DNA of 64,000 bases from Bradyrhizobium sp. 139 (GTDB lineage: Bacteria > Pseudomonadota > Alphaproteobacteria > Rhizobiales > Xanthobacteraceae), in assembly GCF_023074175.1 (NCBI RefSeq), contig NZ_JADPKS010000023.1, forward strand, positions 62,001 through 126,000, written 5' to 3'. The notes under the pieces were generated by a model that searched no databases, was not told the origin of the DNA, and saw only the letters and a list, made by a program, of their open reading frames with translations. The translations under genes and the position numbers were made by a program. This document shows, piece by piece, positions 50,722 to 59,523 of this stretch (position 1 is the first letter of the stretch; each line of letters begins with the position of its first letter).

Positions 50722-52449
50722 TCAAAACAATTCTATGCCGTCATCCGCGGTTTCAATCGCCTCGACCCGGCGCGTGGCGACGATCGACGCAAGGCCAAGC
50801 GTTTGCAGGAACTCGCGGTGAACGTGCCGCTCGCGTTCCATCGTGTAGCGCGCGAAGAGATCGTCGAGCATTGCCTGATCCTGCGCCTCCGGCCGCGGCC
50901 GCTGCGCGCCCGCGCAGGCGGTCTCGAGGCGCGCGGCAGCCGCAGGCAAGGCCGCGGAGCTCTCTCCGAGCGAGTTCATCAGACCTTGCGCCGAATTCAT
51001 CAGGCCTTCGAATTCCGCGCCTTCGTCGACGAGCCGGCTCATTAGCTTGCCAAGCCGTTCGTTGCCGACCTCGACCTCGCGCAGCGCCTGGAGGATCTGC
51101 GGCTCGAGCTTGGCGAGCTGCGTGGGATCGCCCTGCACGCGCAGCTGCTTCAGCTCGTTCGCCGAGCGTTCGATGCCGTCGAGCACAGGCCGCAGGCGCC
51201 CTGCGCCCGCTGAAACCTGGTCGGCGGTCGCCTTGAGTTCGTTGGCGATCACGACGAAAGCGCTGCCGCGGCTGCCGAGATGGCTTGCTTTGAGGCCGGC
51301 ATTCATTCCGATCAGGGTGATGTCGACGGTCGCCTCGGCGAGCCCGGCGATCGCCTGGCGAAACTTTACCAGCATGTCTTCGACGATGGCCAGCGCCTCG
51401 TCGACCGAGCGGCCGGCGCTCTCGCAAGTGGCAATCAGGGTCGAGGCATGTGCCAGTGTCTGCTTGATGCGCGCCAGGAACGATGATGAGCCGCCATCCT
51501 CGCCGCCGAACAGCGTGCGACCGTGGCCGACGACATTGCCCGCATCGCGCAGGATCGCGCTCAGCGCACGAACGATCTGGCCAATGTCGCCGCCGAATTC
51601 GCGCTGGGCGTCTCTGAGCAAGGCCGCCTGCAACTGGCAGATCGCGCGCGCGCCGTCGCCGCCCGCGCCGCGTTCGGGAACGAGGCTCGGCGCAGATTCC
51701 GACGCATGGCCGAGGCCATGACAGACATGTTCGAGGCGCTGGCGCGTGCTGTCGCCGGCCTGCAAGGAAACGATTGCGCCGCGGACCGCCTCGGCGATCT
51801 TCCTGGTGCTGGTGCTCGCGAGGTCGGCGAGCTGGCTGCTGTTGCGGCGCTGGTCGCGCAATCCGGAATAGGCTGCGCCGAGTTCGACGCTCTCCGACAC
51901 CAATTGAGCCCGATAACGGTTCTCGAACTCCCTCTGCCGGCAGGACGCGGCCGCAACGGCTTCCGACAGGCGCTGCTGGTCCCGCGCGCAGCCCTCGATC
52001 GAGCGCTGCACGGCCTTGCCGAGATCGTAAGCCTCGTGCGTGAAGGCGAGAAAGCCCTCGCGGTCGCCATCGAGCGAAGCCGCCTCGATCCGCGCGCTGC
52101 GCGCGATGATGGTGATCATCTGGATGTGCTTGAACAACGGCTTGAGCAGCGAGGACGCCTCCGCCGTGCTCGTGCCGATGTCCGCAAGCAGGAGGCTCTC
52201 GGCCGGCAGCACCTCTGCCAGCTCGCTGAGCCGCGCGGCGATCTCCTTCAATGCGGTGGCGGCGCCCTCGATCTCGGCGCCGGAGAGTTCCTCCGAGAGC
52301 GTCGCGAGGCCCTGATTCAGCTCCTTGAAGATGAGGTGACCGCGACCGAGCTCGTGACCGACCCGCGCGAAGACGTCCTCGATCCGCGACGAGACATCCT
52401 CGATCGCTGCGATCGCCTCAGTGAGCGTGTTGGCCGGAATGGCGGACAT
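50722..52449 (-). CDS. Soluble methyl-accepting chemotaxis protein-like protein, 575 aa
   Basis: ATG 52449 (MSAIPANTLTEAIAAIEDVS) opens a protein with no membrane span and long heptad-rich helices. Two regions recall the receptor signalling tip. The first is near residues 90-140 (MITIIARSARIEAASLDGDR, EGFLAFTHEAYDLGKAV). The second is near 380-420 (DITLIGMNAGLKASHLGSRG, SAFVVIANELKATADQVSAG). The canonical tip residues (the E-x-x-N-A-x-x-A-A-R-A-G-E type motif) are replaced. It is the last che gene, six bases after cheB, so it is likely an atypical cytosolic receptor or adaptor for this pathway. A longer frame reaching 53031 is a shadow of cheB. Confidence 0.8.
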   Translation of the reverse strand: MSAIPANTLTEAIAAIEDVSSRIEDVFARVGHELGRGHLIFKELNQGLATLSEELSGAEIEGAATALKEIAARLSELAEVLPAESLLLADIGTSTAEASSLLKPLFKHIQMITIIARSARIEAASLDGDREGFLAFTHEAYDLGKAVQRSIEGCARDQQRLSEAVAAASCRQREFENRYRAQLVSESVELGAAYSGLRDQRRNSSQLADLASTSTRKIAEAVRGAIVSLQAGDSTRQRLEHVCHGLGHASESAPSLVPERGAGGDGARAICQLQAALLRDAQREFGGDIGQIVRALSAILRDAGNVVGHGRTLFGGEDGGSSSFLARIKQTLAHASTLIATCESAGRSVDEALAIVEDMLVKFRQAIAGLAEATVDITLIGMNAGLKASHLGSRGSAFVVIANELKATADQVSAGAGRLRPVLDGIERSANELKQLRVQGDPTQLAKLEPQILQALREVEVGNERLGKLMSRLVDEGAEFEGLMNSAQGLMNSLGESSAALPAAAARLETACAGAQRPRPEAQDQAMLDDLFARYTMERERHVHREFLQTLGLASIVATRRVEAIETADDGIELF

Positions 52450-52454
52450 TGCAA

Positions 52455-53546
52455 TCAACCTGCCACCGCAACGTGTCCGGCCTGGTACCAGAGCATGATC
52501 TCGCGCGGGATATGATGCAGCGAGACGACCTTCTCGACACCGCCATGCGCGATGGCTTCCTTGGGCATGCCGAACACCACGCAGCTCTCCTCGTCCTGCG
52601 CGCGTGTCGAGGCGCCAAGCTTGCGCATCTCCAGCATTCCGCGCGCGCCGTCGTCGCCCATACCCGTCATGATCACGCCGAGCGCGTTGGCGCCGGCATG
52701 CTGGGCCGCGGAGCGGAACAGCACGTCGACTGAGGGGCGATGCCGCGACACCGGCGGGCCGTCCTTGATCGCGATCTGGTAGCGCAGGCCGATGCGCTGG
52801 AGCAGCATGTGACGCGCGCCCGGCGCGATATAGGCGCTGCCCGGCAGCACCGCCTCGCCGTCCTCGGCCTCCTTGACGCGGATCTGGCAGACGCTGTCGA
52901 GACGTCTGGCAAAGGCCGCCGTGAACCCCGCCGGCATATGCTGGACGATGAGAATGGGAGGGCAGTGCGGCGGCAGCAGCTCGAGCACGTCGTTGAGCGC
53001 TTCGGTTCCCCCCGTCGATGCACCGATGCACACGATGCGCTCCGTGGTCGGCCGGACCTTCCCCTGCACGGGCGGCGGGATGATGGCGTCAGCGGTCAGC
53101 TTCTTCTCGATCGTTCGACGCTCCGCCCGCGGGCGCACCCGCGCGCGCGCTGCCGATTTCACCGCCTCCCGCAGCCGCATCGAGCATTCGAGCAGCGCTT
53201 GCCGCGTGTCGACCTTCGGCTTCGGCACGATATCGACCGCGCCCGCCTCGAACGCCTCGAACATCACGTTCGAGCCTTCTTCGGTAAGCGAAGAGCAGAT
53301 GATCACCGGGATCGGACGCTGCGCCATGATCTTGCGCAGGAACGTCATGCCGTCCATGCGCGGCATTTCGATATCGAGAATCATGACGTCGGGGATCTCG
53401 TCCTGGAGGCGGCGCGCCGCCGCGAACGGATCGGAAGCCGTCCCCATCACCTCGATATCAGGGTCGTCATTGAGAATCGTTTGCAGGATTTGGCGCACCG
53501 ACGCCGAATCGTCCACGATCAGCACGCGAACTTTCTCCCTCGGCAT
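52455..53546 (-). CDS. cheB: CheB protein-glutamate methylesterase, 363 aa
   Basis: Removes methyl groups from (and deamidates) chemoreceptors when phosphorylated by CheA. The receiver domain (residues 1-120) has the acidic pair VDD (11-13) and the phosphoacceptor Asp58 in [11 protein letters not shown]. The C-terminal esterase domain carries the Ser of [10 protein letters not shown], the His of VQHMPAGF and the Asp of [15 protein letters not shown] 53546 ([10 protein letters not shown]) has GGAG upstream; TTG 53561 is less likely. It lies between cheR and the soluble receptor-like gene in a tight operon. Confidence 0.96.
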   Translation of the reverse strand: MPREKVRVLIVDDSASVRQILQTILNDDPDIEVMGTASDPFAAARRLQDEIPDVMILDIEMPRMDGMTFLRKIMAQRPIPVIICSSLTEEGSNVMFEAFEAGAVDIVPKPKVDTRQALLECSMRLREAVKSAARARVRPRAERRTIEKKLTADAIIPPPVQGKVRPTTERIVCIGASTGGTEALNDVLELLPPHCPPILIVQHMPAGFTAAFARRLDSVCQIRVKEAEDGEAVLPGSAYIAPGARHMLLQRIGLRYQIAIKDGPPVSRHRPSVDVLFRSAAQHAGANALGVIMTGMGDDGARGMLEMRKLGASTRAQDEESCVVFGMPKEAIAHGGVEKVVSLHHIPREIMLWYQAGHVAVAG

Positions 53547-53561
53547 CACGTGTGACTCCAA

Positions 53562-54416
53562 TCAGACCTGGAAAATGGTTGGCTGAACTTGCTTCAAACC
53601 CGGAACGGAACTGTGAATCATCGATTCCGAATGCCCGACCAGCAAATACCCGCCCGGCCGCAAATGGCTGCAGAGCTGTTGGACGACCTTGCGCTGGGTC
53701 GGCTTGTCGAAATAGATCAACACATTGCGGCAGAAGATGAGGTCGACGTCCCGGTCTACCGGATAGGACGCGTCCATGAGATTCATCCGCATGAAATGCG
53801 TCATGCGCCTGAGCTCCGGCACCACGCGGACTTCCCCGCGGGAGCGATCCCGCGACGACAGGAAATATCGTTTCGCGAAATGCTCCGGCACCGGCGCAAT
53901 CACGTCGCGGGTGTAGATCGCGCTCTTGGCAAGGCGCAGTACCGCGGTCGAAATATCGGTCCCGAGGATGCGGTACTGAAACCGCGAGCCGCTCCGCGTC
54001 ATGTCGTCGAGCACCATGGCGGTGGTGTAGGCTTCCATGCCGGTGGAGCTCGCCGAACTCCAGATCTTCAGGTTCGCTGTCTTGCGTCCATGCGACTTGA
54101 GCAAGGACGGGATTGCGACGTCCCGCATGAAGGTGAAGTGCTGGGGCTCGCGGAAGAAGTCGGTCTTGTTGGTCGTCACCACATCGATGAGATGGGTGAG
54201 CTCGGTATCGAAATGCTCAGCCTCGAACAGGTTGTCGACATATTCGTTGAGATCGGAGAAGTTCAGCGCGCGCACGCGCTTGTGCAGCCGCCCCTCCAGC
54301 ATCAACCGCTTGCCCTGCGGCAGCTTGATGCCGACCTGGCCCTCGATCAATTCGGCGATGGTCCGGAAGTGGCGGTCCGACAGATGGACGGCGGTATCCT
54401 GCACGGCAGGCATCAT
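53562..54416 (-). CDS. cheR: CheR chemoreceptor methyltransferase, 284 aa
   Basis: Adds methyl groups from SAM to receptor glutamates. The helical N-terminal domain includes TELTHLIDVVTTNKTDFFRE with the Asn-Glu/Thr-x-F-F-R-E family mark (here TTNKTDFFREPQHF). The Rossmann part has LKIWSSASSTGMEAYTTAMV, in place of the usual WSAACSTGEEPYS, and later DLIFCRNVLIYFD. The second Glu of the usual EE pair is kept and the Pro is changed to Ala. Length is typical. It lies 15 bases before cheB and after a receptor gene. Confidence 0.95.
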   Translation of the reverse strand: MMPAVQDTAVHLSDRHFRTIAELIEGQVGIKLPQGKRLMLEGRLHKRVRALNFSDLNEYVDNLFEAEHFDTELTHLIDVVTTNKTDFFREPQHFTFMRDVAIPSLLKSHGRKTANLKIWSSASSTGMEAYTTAMVLDDMTRSGSRFQYRILGTDISTAVLRLAKSAIYTRDVIAPVPEHFAKRYFLSSRDRSRGEVRVVPELRRMTHFMRMNLMDASYPVDRDVDLIFCRNVLIYFDKPTQRKVVQQLCSHLRPGGYLLVGHSESMIHSSVPGLKQVQPTIFQV

Positions 54417-54519
54417 GGCTGAATGCCCGGATCCGGGATCGTCGCCGCCTGCACTGAATGTCGGGCCGAACGGGCCATCTTGAATCCTACGCGGTTGCGC
54501 TGGTTACTGAAGACGGGGC

Positions 54520-54541
54520 GGCCCACCGGTGAAGGTGGGCC
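54520..54541 (-). terminator. Hairpin between receptor and cheR genes
   Basis: Stem GGCCCACC/GGTGGGCC of eight bases with a short loop, 17 bases after the receptor stop. No T run follows on the minus strand, so it may be an attenuating or mRNA-stabilising hairpin inside the operon more than a full terminator. Confidence 0.4.
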
Positions 54542-54557
54542 ATTCCCCTAGAAGGCC

Positions 54558-56726
54558 TTAGCGCTGGAACTCGGCGTCCCGATCGTCCTCGCCGTCGTTC
54601 ATGTCGAAGGCGAAGCCGCCACCGGCCGCCTTCACGGCACGCGCGGGCTTGGCCTGCGGCTTCTTGGCCGGACGCTCGACCGCCGCCATGGTGGCCGCCT
54701 TGGCGCGCAACTGGTTGACCGCCCGGTCGATCGGCGCGGCCGCCTGGCTCCGCCCCTGCTCGATGCGGAAATAGGCGATGGTCGACTGAAGCTGCTCGGC
54801 CTGCGATGCGAGTTCTTCCGAGGTTGAGGACACCTGCTCGGATGCGCTGGCGTTCTGCTGGCCGACCTTGTCGAGCTGCTGGATCGCCTGGTTGATCTGG
54901 GCCGAACCGACGTCCTGCTCGCGGCAGGCGGCGGTGATCTCCTCGACGAGCTCCGCGGTCTTCTTGATGTCCGGGACGAGCTTGGACAGCATATTGCCGG
55001 CTTCCTGCGCGACCTTGACGGTCTCGGTCGACAGCGTGCCGATCTCGGCGGCGGCCGCCTGGCTACGTTCGGCGAGCTTGCGCACTTCGGACGCCACCAC
55101 CGCAAACCCCTTGCCATGTTCGCCGGCGCGCGCGGCCTCGACCGCCGCGTTGAGCGCGAGAAGGTCGGTCTGGCGCGCGATCTCCTGCACGATCGTGATC
55201 TTCTCGGCGATGGTCTGCATCGCGTTCACTGCGCGACCGACTGCGGCGCCGCTGGCTTCGGCATCCTGGGCCGACCGCGCTGCGATCTTCTCGGTCTGAT
55301 TGGCGTTGTCGGCATTCTGCTTCACGTTCGAGGCCATCTCCTCCATCGAGGAGGACGCTTCCTCGGCGGACGAAGCCTGCTCGGTCGCGCCCTGCGAGAG
55401 CTGCTCGGCACTCGCCGAGAGCTCCTGGCTGCCGGCGGAGACGTTCTGCGCAGCCGTGAGCGCCTCGGCGACGATCTGCCGGAGCTTTTCCACCATGCGT
55501 TCGAGCGCGAGGCCCAATGTATCCTTGTCCGACAGCGGCTTCGCCTCGACCGTGAGATTGCCCTGTGCGATCTCGCTGGCCACCGCGGCGGTTGCGTTCA
55601 GATTCGCCGTCATCGCATTGAGAGCCGAGACAAGGTCGCCGACCTCGTCGTTGCTGGACACCGCAATCTTTTGGCTGAGGTCGCCGACCGCCACCGCCTT
55701 GGCGAGATCGACCGCCCGGCCGAGTCCTCGGCTGATGTTGAGGGCGATCCAGGTCGCGGAAGCCACTGCGATCAGGAGAGCACCAACGATCATGCTGATC
55801 AACAACGTCTTGGCGAGGGCTGCCTCCCTGGCGCCCTCCTCCACGACGTCCGCCATCTGCTTCTCGTTCAGCTTGACGTACTGTTCGATTGCGGTCAGCG
55901 TCTCGTTGAAGACCTTGCGGCCTTCGCCGCTTGCGATAGCCGCCGCCTTCATGTTCCCAGCTTCGAGGGCTAGTCGCGTGACGCTATCGACGGTCTTCGC
56001 AAGACGCTCCGACTGCGCATTGATTCCCGCTGCTGCACCGGCCTGGCCCGCCTGCGCCACCGCCGCCTTGACGTCATTTAACCGCTGCATGGCCTCCTTG
56101 ACGTCCACCTCGATTTCCTGCGTGCTTGTGGCGGAATAGGCCGTCACGATCGCGCGAGACAGACGCGCAATGTCCGCACGCGCGGTCAACATCGCCGTGA
56201 CCACACGCTGGTTTTCGGATGCGCCCTTGCTCAATTCGGCAACAGCAGCGTCGAACATCAGGTCGAGATCCTTGGCCGCGGCCTGACCCTCGGCCTTCCA
56301 GAGCTCGGCAGCCTTGTTATTCGAGTTGAGCAGCGCGAACTTTCCGGCCTGCTCCTCGAACTCGTTCATGCGCTTCATGGGGCCGGAAGCCTGGTCGAGC
56401 ATGCGTTTTCCGTTGTCGCTCGCCTGCCCATGCAGGTCGTTGTAGAGCTTGAGCGTCTTCTCGCGACGGACCAGCATTGCGTTGTAATTGTCCTGGGTTT
56501 CCTTGTCCGACACCGCCTGGATCATCCGGGTCTCGGCGCGTTGCTGGCCCTGGATCGCGTCCATCACATCCGCGGCGAGCTTGGTGCGGGCGGCCTGGCC
56601 AATGATCCGCTCCTGCTGCGCGGTCAAGCTGGAGAGACTGTTATAGGCGACACCTCCCGTGATCATTGAGAGAAGAATAACCGCGCCGAATGCCGAGGCC
56701 AGCTTAGCTTTTACCGTGAATCTCAT
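54558..56726 (-). CDS. Methyl-accepting chemotaxis protein, 722 aa
   Basis: Membrane receptor. A short start ([14 protein letters not shown]) leads into the first span ([14 protein letters not shown]), then a periplasmic helical bundle of about 290 residues, the second span ([20 protein letters not shown], near 312-332) and two HAMP-like segments ([20 protein letters not shown], and [15 protein letters not shown]). The cytosolic signalling hairpin has the conserved tip [21 protein letters not shown] basic, Ala/Lys/Pro-rich linker ends in the tail [20 protein letters not shown]. The signalling half is almost the same as in the receptor at 57326. It lies between cheW (56802) and cheR. Confidence 0.95.
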   Translation of the reverse strand: MRFTVKAKLASAFGAVILLSMITGGVAYNSLSSLTAQQERIIGQAARTKLAADVMDAIQGQQRAETRMIQAVSDKETQDNYNAMLVRREKTLKLYNDLHGQASDNGKRMLDQASGPMKRMNEFEEQAGKFALLNSNNKAAELWKAEGQAAAKDLDLMFDAAVAELSKGASENQRVVTAMLTARADIARLSRAIVTAYSATSTQEIEVDVKEAMQRLNDVKAAVAQAGQAGAAAGINAQSERLAKTVDSVTRLALEAGNMKAAAIASGEGRKVFNETLTAIEQYVKLNEKQMADVVEEGAREAALAKTLLISMIVGALLIAVASATWIALNISRGLGRAVDLAKAVAVGDLSQKIAVSSNDEVGDLVSALNAMTANLNATAAVASEIAQGNLTVEAKPLSDKDTLGLALERMVEKLRQIVAEALTAAQNVSAGSQELSASAEQLSQGATEQASSAEEASSSMEEMASNVKQNADNANQTEKIAARSAQDAEASGAAVGRAVNAMQTIAEKITIVQEIARQTDLLALNAAVEAARAGEHGKGFAVVASEVRKLAERSQAAAAEIGTLSTETVKVAQEAGNMLSKLVPDIKKTAELVEEITAACREQDVGSAQINQAIQQLDKVGQQNASASEQVSSTSEELASQAEQLQSTIAYFRIEQGRSQAAAPIDRAVNQLRAKAATMAAVERPAKKPQAKPARAVKAAGGGFAFDMNDGEDDRDAEFQR

Positions 56727-56801
56727 TTTAGTCTCGTTGGTTCGAATTGGGGTGCTTACGCTTGACCACGCTTACTCTTGCAAACTCAGTCTCTTGCAAA
56801 C

Positions 56802-57290
56802 TCAGGCAGCACGGGATGAATCCGCGGCCGCATCGCGCCCTTGCGGGATCTCGTCATGCGCCATCAGCTTGGCGAGGTCGAAGATGACGACGAATTTCTC
56901 GCCCTTGCGGCCGATGCCGGCGGCATAGTCGGACTGCCATTTGCCGCCCACTTCAGGAATCGGCTCGATCGCCTGCTCATCGATATCGGTGACCTCGAAC
57001 ACGCAATCGGCGACGAAGCCGACGCCGACCAGACGGTCCTTCATCGGCACGTCCAGGATGATGATGCGGGTCGCTTCAGTCGCCGTCACGGCCGGCAAGC
57101 CGAGCTTGGTCCTCAGGTCGACGATCGGATAGCCGCTGCCGCGCACGTCGATCATGCCGAGCAGGAAGCTCGGCGCATGCGGCAACCGCGAGATCGGCCG
57201 CATGTCGAGAATTTCGCGGACGTTGCGGATGCTGATGCCGAACGTCTCGCCGGCGAGCCCGAGCGTCAGATATTGCGAGGTTGCGGCCAT
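56802..57290 (-). CDS. cheW: CheW coupling protein, 162 aa
   Basis: Scaffold linking receptors to CheA. Two SH3-like subdomains are visible: QYLTLGLAGETFGISIRNVR, EILDMRPISRLPHAPSFLLG (family core), MIDVRGSGYPIVDLRTKLGL, and later VGFVADCVFEVTDIDEQAIE. It ends in a basic, acidic-mixed tail with DAAADSSRAA. Length is normal. It sits between the two receptor genes; a second CheW is at 59062-59523, so each receptor gene is preceded by one. Confidence 0.95.
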   Translation of the reverse strand: MAATSQYLTLGLAGETFGISIRNVREILDMRPISRLPHAPSFLLGMIDVRGSGYPIVDLRTKLGLPAVTATEATRIIILDVPMKDRLVGVGFVADCVFEVTDIDEQAIEPIPEVGGKWQSDYAAGIGRKGEKFVVIFDLAKLMAHDEIPQGRDAAADSSRAA

Positions 57291-57325
57291 GTTAAAGTCC
57301 GGGTCAGATTGGTTTACAAGATGCG

Positions 57326-59023
57326 TCAGCGCTGAAACGCGGCGTCGCGGTCGTCTTCGCCGTCATGCATGTCGAAGGCGAATCCGCCGCCATTGGCGAC
57401 CTTCATCGCGCGCGCCGGCTTGCGGGCGGGCGCGGGCTTCTTGACGCCGCGGTCCGCTGCCGCCATGTGAGCGGCCTTGGCGCGGAGCTGGGTGACCGCA
57501 CGGTCGATCGGCGCGGGCGCGGCGCCCTCGCCGCGGCCGGCATGCTCGATGCGGAAGAACGAGATCGTCGACTGAAGCTGCTCGGCCTGCGAGGCGAGCT
57601 CCTCGGAGGTCGAGGACACCTGCTCTGAGGCGCTGGCGTTCTGCTGGCCGACCTTGTCGAGCTGCTGGATCGCCTGGTTGATCTGGGCCGAACCGACGTC
57701 CTGCTCGCGGCAGGCCGCGGTGATCTCCTGGACCAGCTCGGCGGTCTTCTTGATGTCGGGCACGAGCTTGGACAGCATATCGCCGGCTTCCCGGGCAACC
57801 TTCACGGTTTCAGTCGACAGCGTGCCGATATCGGCCGCCGCCGCCTGGCTGCGTTCGGCGAGCTTGCGCACTTCGGAGGCGACCACCGCAAAGCCCTTGC
57901 CGTGCTCACCGGCGCGCGCGGCTTCGACCGCGGCGTTGAGGGCAAGCAGGTCGGTCTGGCGCGCGATCTCCTGCACGATCGTGATCTTCTCGGCGATGGT
58001 CTGCATCGCATTGACGGCACGCCCCACGGCGACGCCGCTGGATTCGGCGTCCTGCGCCGATCGCGCCGCGATCTTTTCGGTCTGGTTGGCGTTGTCGGCG
58101 TTCTGCTTCACGTTCGAAGCCATCTCTTCCATCGAGGACGAGGCCTCCTCGGCGGACGAGGCCTGCTCGGTCGCGCCTTGCGAGAGCTGCTCGGCGCTGG
58201 CAGACAGCTCCTGGCTGCCGGCGGAGACGTTGTTTGCCGCGGTGAGGGCTTCCTCGACAACCTGCCGAAGCTTTTCGACCATCATGTTGAGCGATTTGAC
58301 GAGATCGCCGATCTCGTCATTGCTGGAGACGTCGATCGTCTGGCTGAGGTCGCCGCCCGCCACCGCGCCGGCAAGGCCGACCGCACGGCTAAGGCCACGG
58401 GCAATGCTGATCGAAATCCAGATCGCGGCGATCAGGCCGATGACAAGCGATGCCAGCACAGCCGAGACCAGCAGGAGGTGGGCGCGGTTGCCGTCTTCAT
58501 GCGCCTGGGCCGACTGGTCGGCCATGTTCTTCTTGACGTTGGTGACATAGGCATTGGCGGCTTCCATCGCCTCGCCGACCGCCTTGCGAACGTCGGTCAT
58601 CGAGCGCTCGGCGGCCTTCGCCTTGTCGCTCCGCGCGGTCTTGAGCGCATCATCCTGAACCGCGTTCATCCGCGCATAGGCGACGCCGAAATTTTCGATG
58701 AGCTTCTTACCCTCGGGAGAGGCCAACGCCTGGATCTCTTCCTTCAGCTTCGAAAGCGACTCGCGCTGCTTGGCGATCTCGGCAAGGAAGCGTTCGGCCT
58801 CACTTTCGGACGCAAGAATGAGGTTTTTCTCGGCGCGGACCTGGAGCAGGATTCCCTTCTCGATTTCCGCCGCGCGGTCCATCCGGCCGGCGCGTGAGAC
58901 CAGGCTGTCCGCGGTGTCGATCATCTCGCTCAGCTTCACGTAAGCGACGCCACCCGCCGCCATCGAGAGCAACAGGACCACACCGAACGCACTGGCAAGT
59001 TTTGCCCTGACGGTAAATCTCAT
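57326..59023 (-). CDS. Methyl-accepting chemotaxis protein, 565 aa
   Basis: Membrane receptor with the same start ([14 protein letters not shown]) and plan as the protein at 54558 but shorter: first span ([15 protein letters not shown]), a periplasmic four-helix-bundle-sized domain of about 150 residues, second span ([20 protein letters not shown]), one HAMP segment, and the signalling hairpin with [20 protein letters not shown]. The linker and tail ([20 protein letters not shown]) match the paralogue. Different sensing domains joined to nearly identical signalling modules point to duplication followed by exchange of the sensor or gene conversion of the output half. Confidence 0.95.
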   Translation of the reverse strand: MRFTVRAKLASAFGVVLLLSMAAGGVAYVKLSEMIDTADSLVSRAGRMDRAAEIEKGILLQVRAEKNLILASESEAERFLAEIAKQRESLSKLKEEIQALASPEGKKLIENFGVAYARMNAVQDDALKTARSDKAKAAERSMTDVRKAVGEAMEAANAYVTNVKKNMADQSAQAHEDGNRAHLLLVSAVLASLVIGLIAAIWISISIARGLSRAVGLAGAVAGGDLSQTIDVSSNDEIGDLVKSLNMMVEKLRQVVEEALTAANNVSAGSQELSASAEQLSQGATEQASSAEEASSSMEEMASNVKQNADNANQTEKIAARSAQDAESSGVAVGRAVNAMQTIAEKITIVQEIARQTDLLALNAAVEAARAGEHGKGFAVVASEVRKLAERSQAAAADIGTLSTETVKVAREAGDMLSKLVPDIKKTAELVQEITAACREQDVGSAQINQAIQQLDKVGQQNASASEQVSSTSEELASQAEQLQSTISFFRIEHAGRGEGAAPAPIDRAVTQLRAKAAHMAAADRGVKKPAPARKPARAMKVANGGGFAFDMHDGEDDRDAAFQR

Positions 59024-59061
59024 TTCCAGCCCCTACCCTGATCTCGCCCCGAGACCTGATC

Positions 59062-59523
59062 TCAATTCAGAATGCGTTCCATGTTTGGAACGATGACGAA
59101 CTCTTCACGCCACTTGGCGATGAAGCGAATGAACTCCGGTTTCCAATGCATGCCGACGCGCGGCGTCTGCTGCACGTCGGTCTGCGATATCTCCGTGACC
59201 TCGTAAACCTTGTCGGCGGTGACGCCGACCAGGACCGGCTCGCCGTCGAGCGCGAGCTCGATGACAACGATGCGCGTGTCGGCCGAGTTCTCGGGCTGCG
59301 GCATGCCGAAGCGGATGCGCAGATCCGCGAGCGGAATGACGTTGCCGCGCACGTTGATGACGCTGGGAACGAAGGAACGCGCGCCTGCGACCCTGGTCAC
59401 CGGCACGGGATCGATGATCTCGCGCACGAGGCCGGCGTCGAGCGCGAACTTCTCCTCGCCGAGACCGATCATCACGACCTGCATCGCGCCCGTCTGACGT
59501 TCGCCCGTCTGCACCTCGTTCAT
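59062..59523 (-). CDS. cheW: CheW coupling protein, 153 aa
   Basis: A second CheW: QVVMIGLGEEKFALDAGLVR, EIIDPVPVTRVAGARSFVPS, VINVRGNVIPLADLRIRFGM and VGVTADKVYEVTEISQTDV give the two-subdomain pattern. ATG 59523 (MNEVQTGERQ) overlaps the cheA stop by one base, so translation is coupled. The frame upstream to 59886 is a shadow of cheA. It has diverged from the CheW at 56802 and may serve a different receptor. Confidence 0.95.
   Translation of the reverse strand: MNEVQTGERQTGAMQVVMIGLGEEKFALDAGLVREIIDPVPVTRVAGARSFVPSVINVRGNVIPLADLRIRFGMPQPENSADTRIVVIELALDGEPVLVGVTADKVYEVTEISQTDVQQTPRVGMHWKPEFIRFIAKWREEFVIVPNMERILN

Noticed and set aside
52450..53031. N-terminal extension of the soluble receptor-like protein
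   Set aside because: It overlaps cheB in another frame and its translation is noise; the ATG at 52449 fits the gene spacing.
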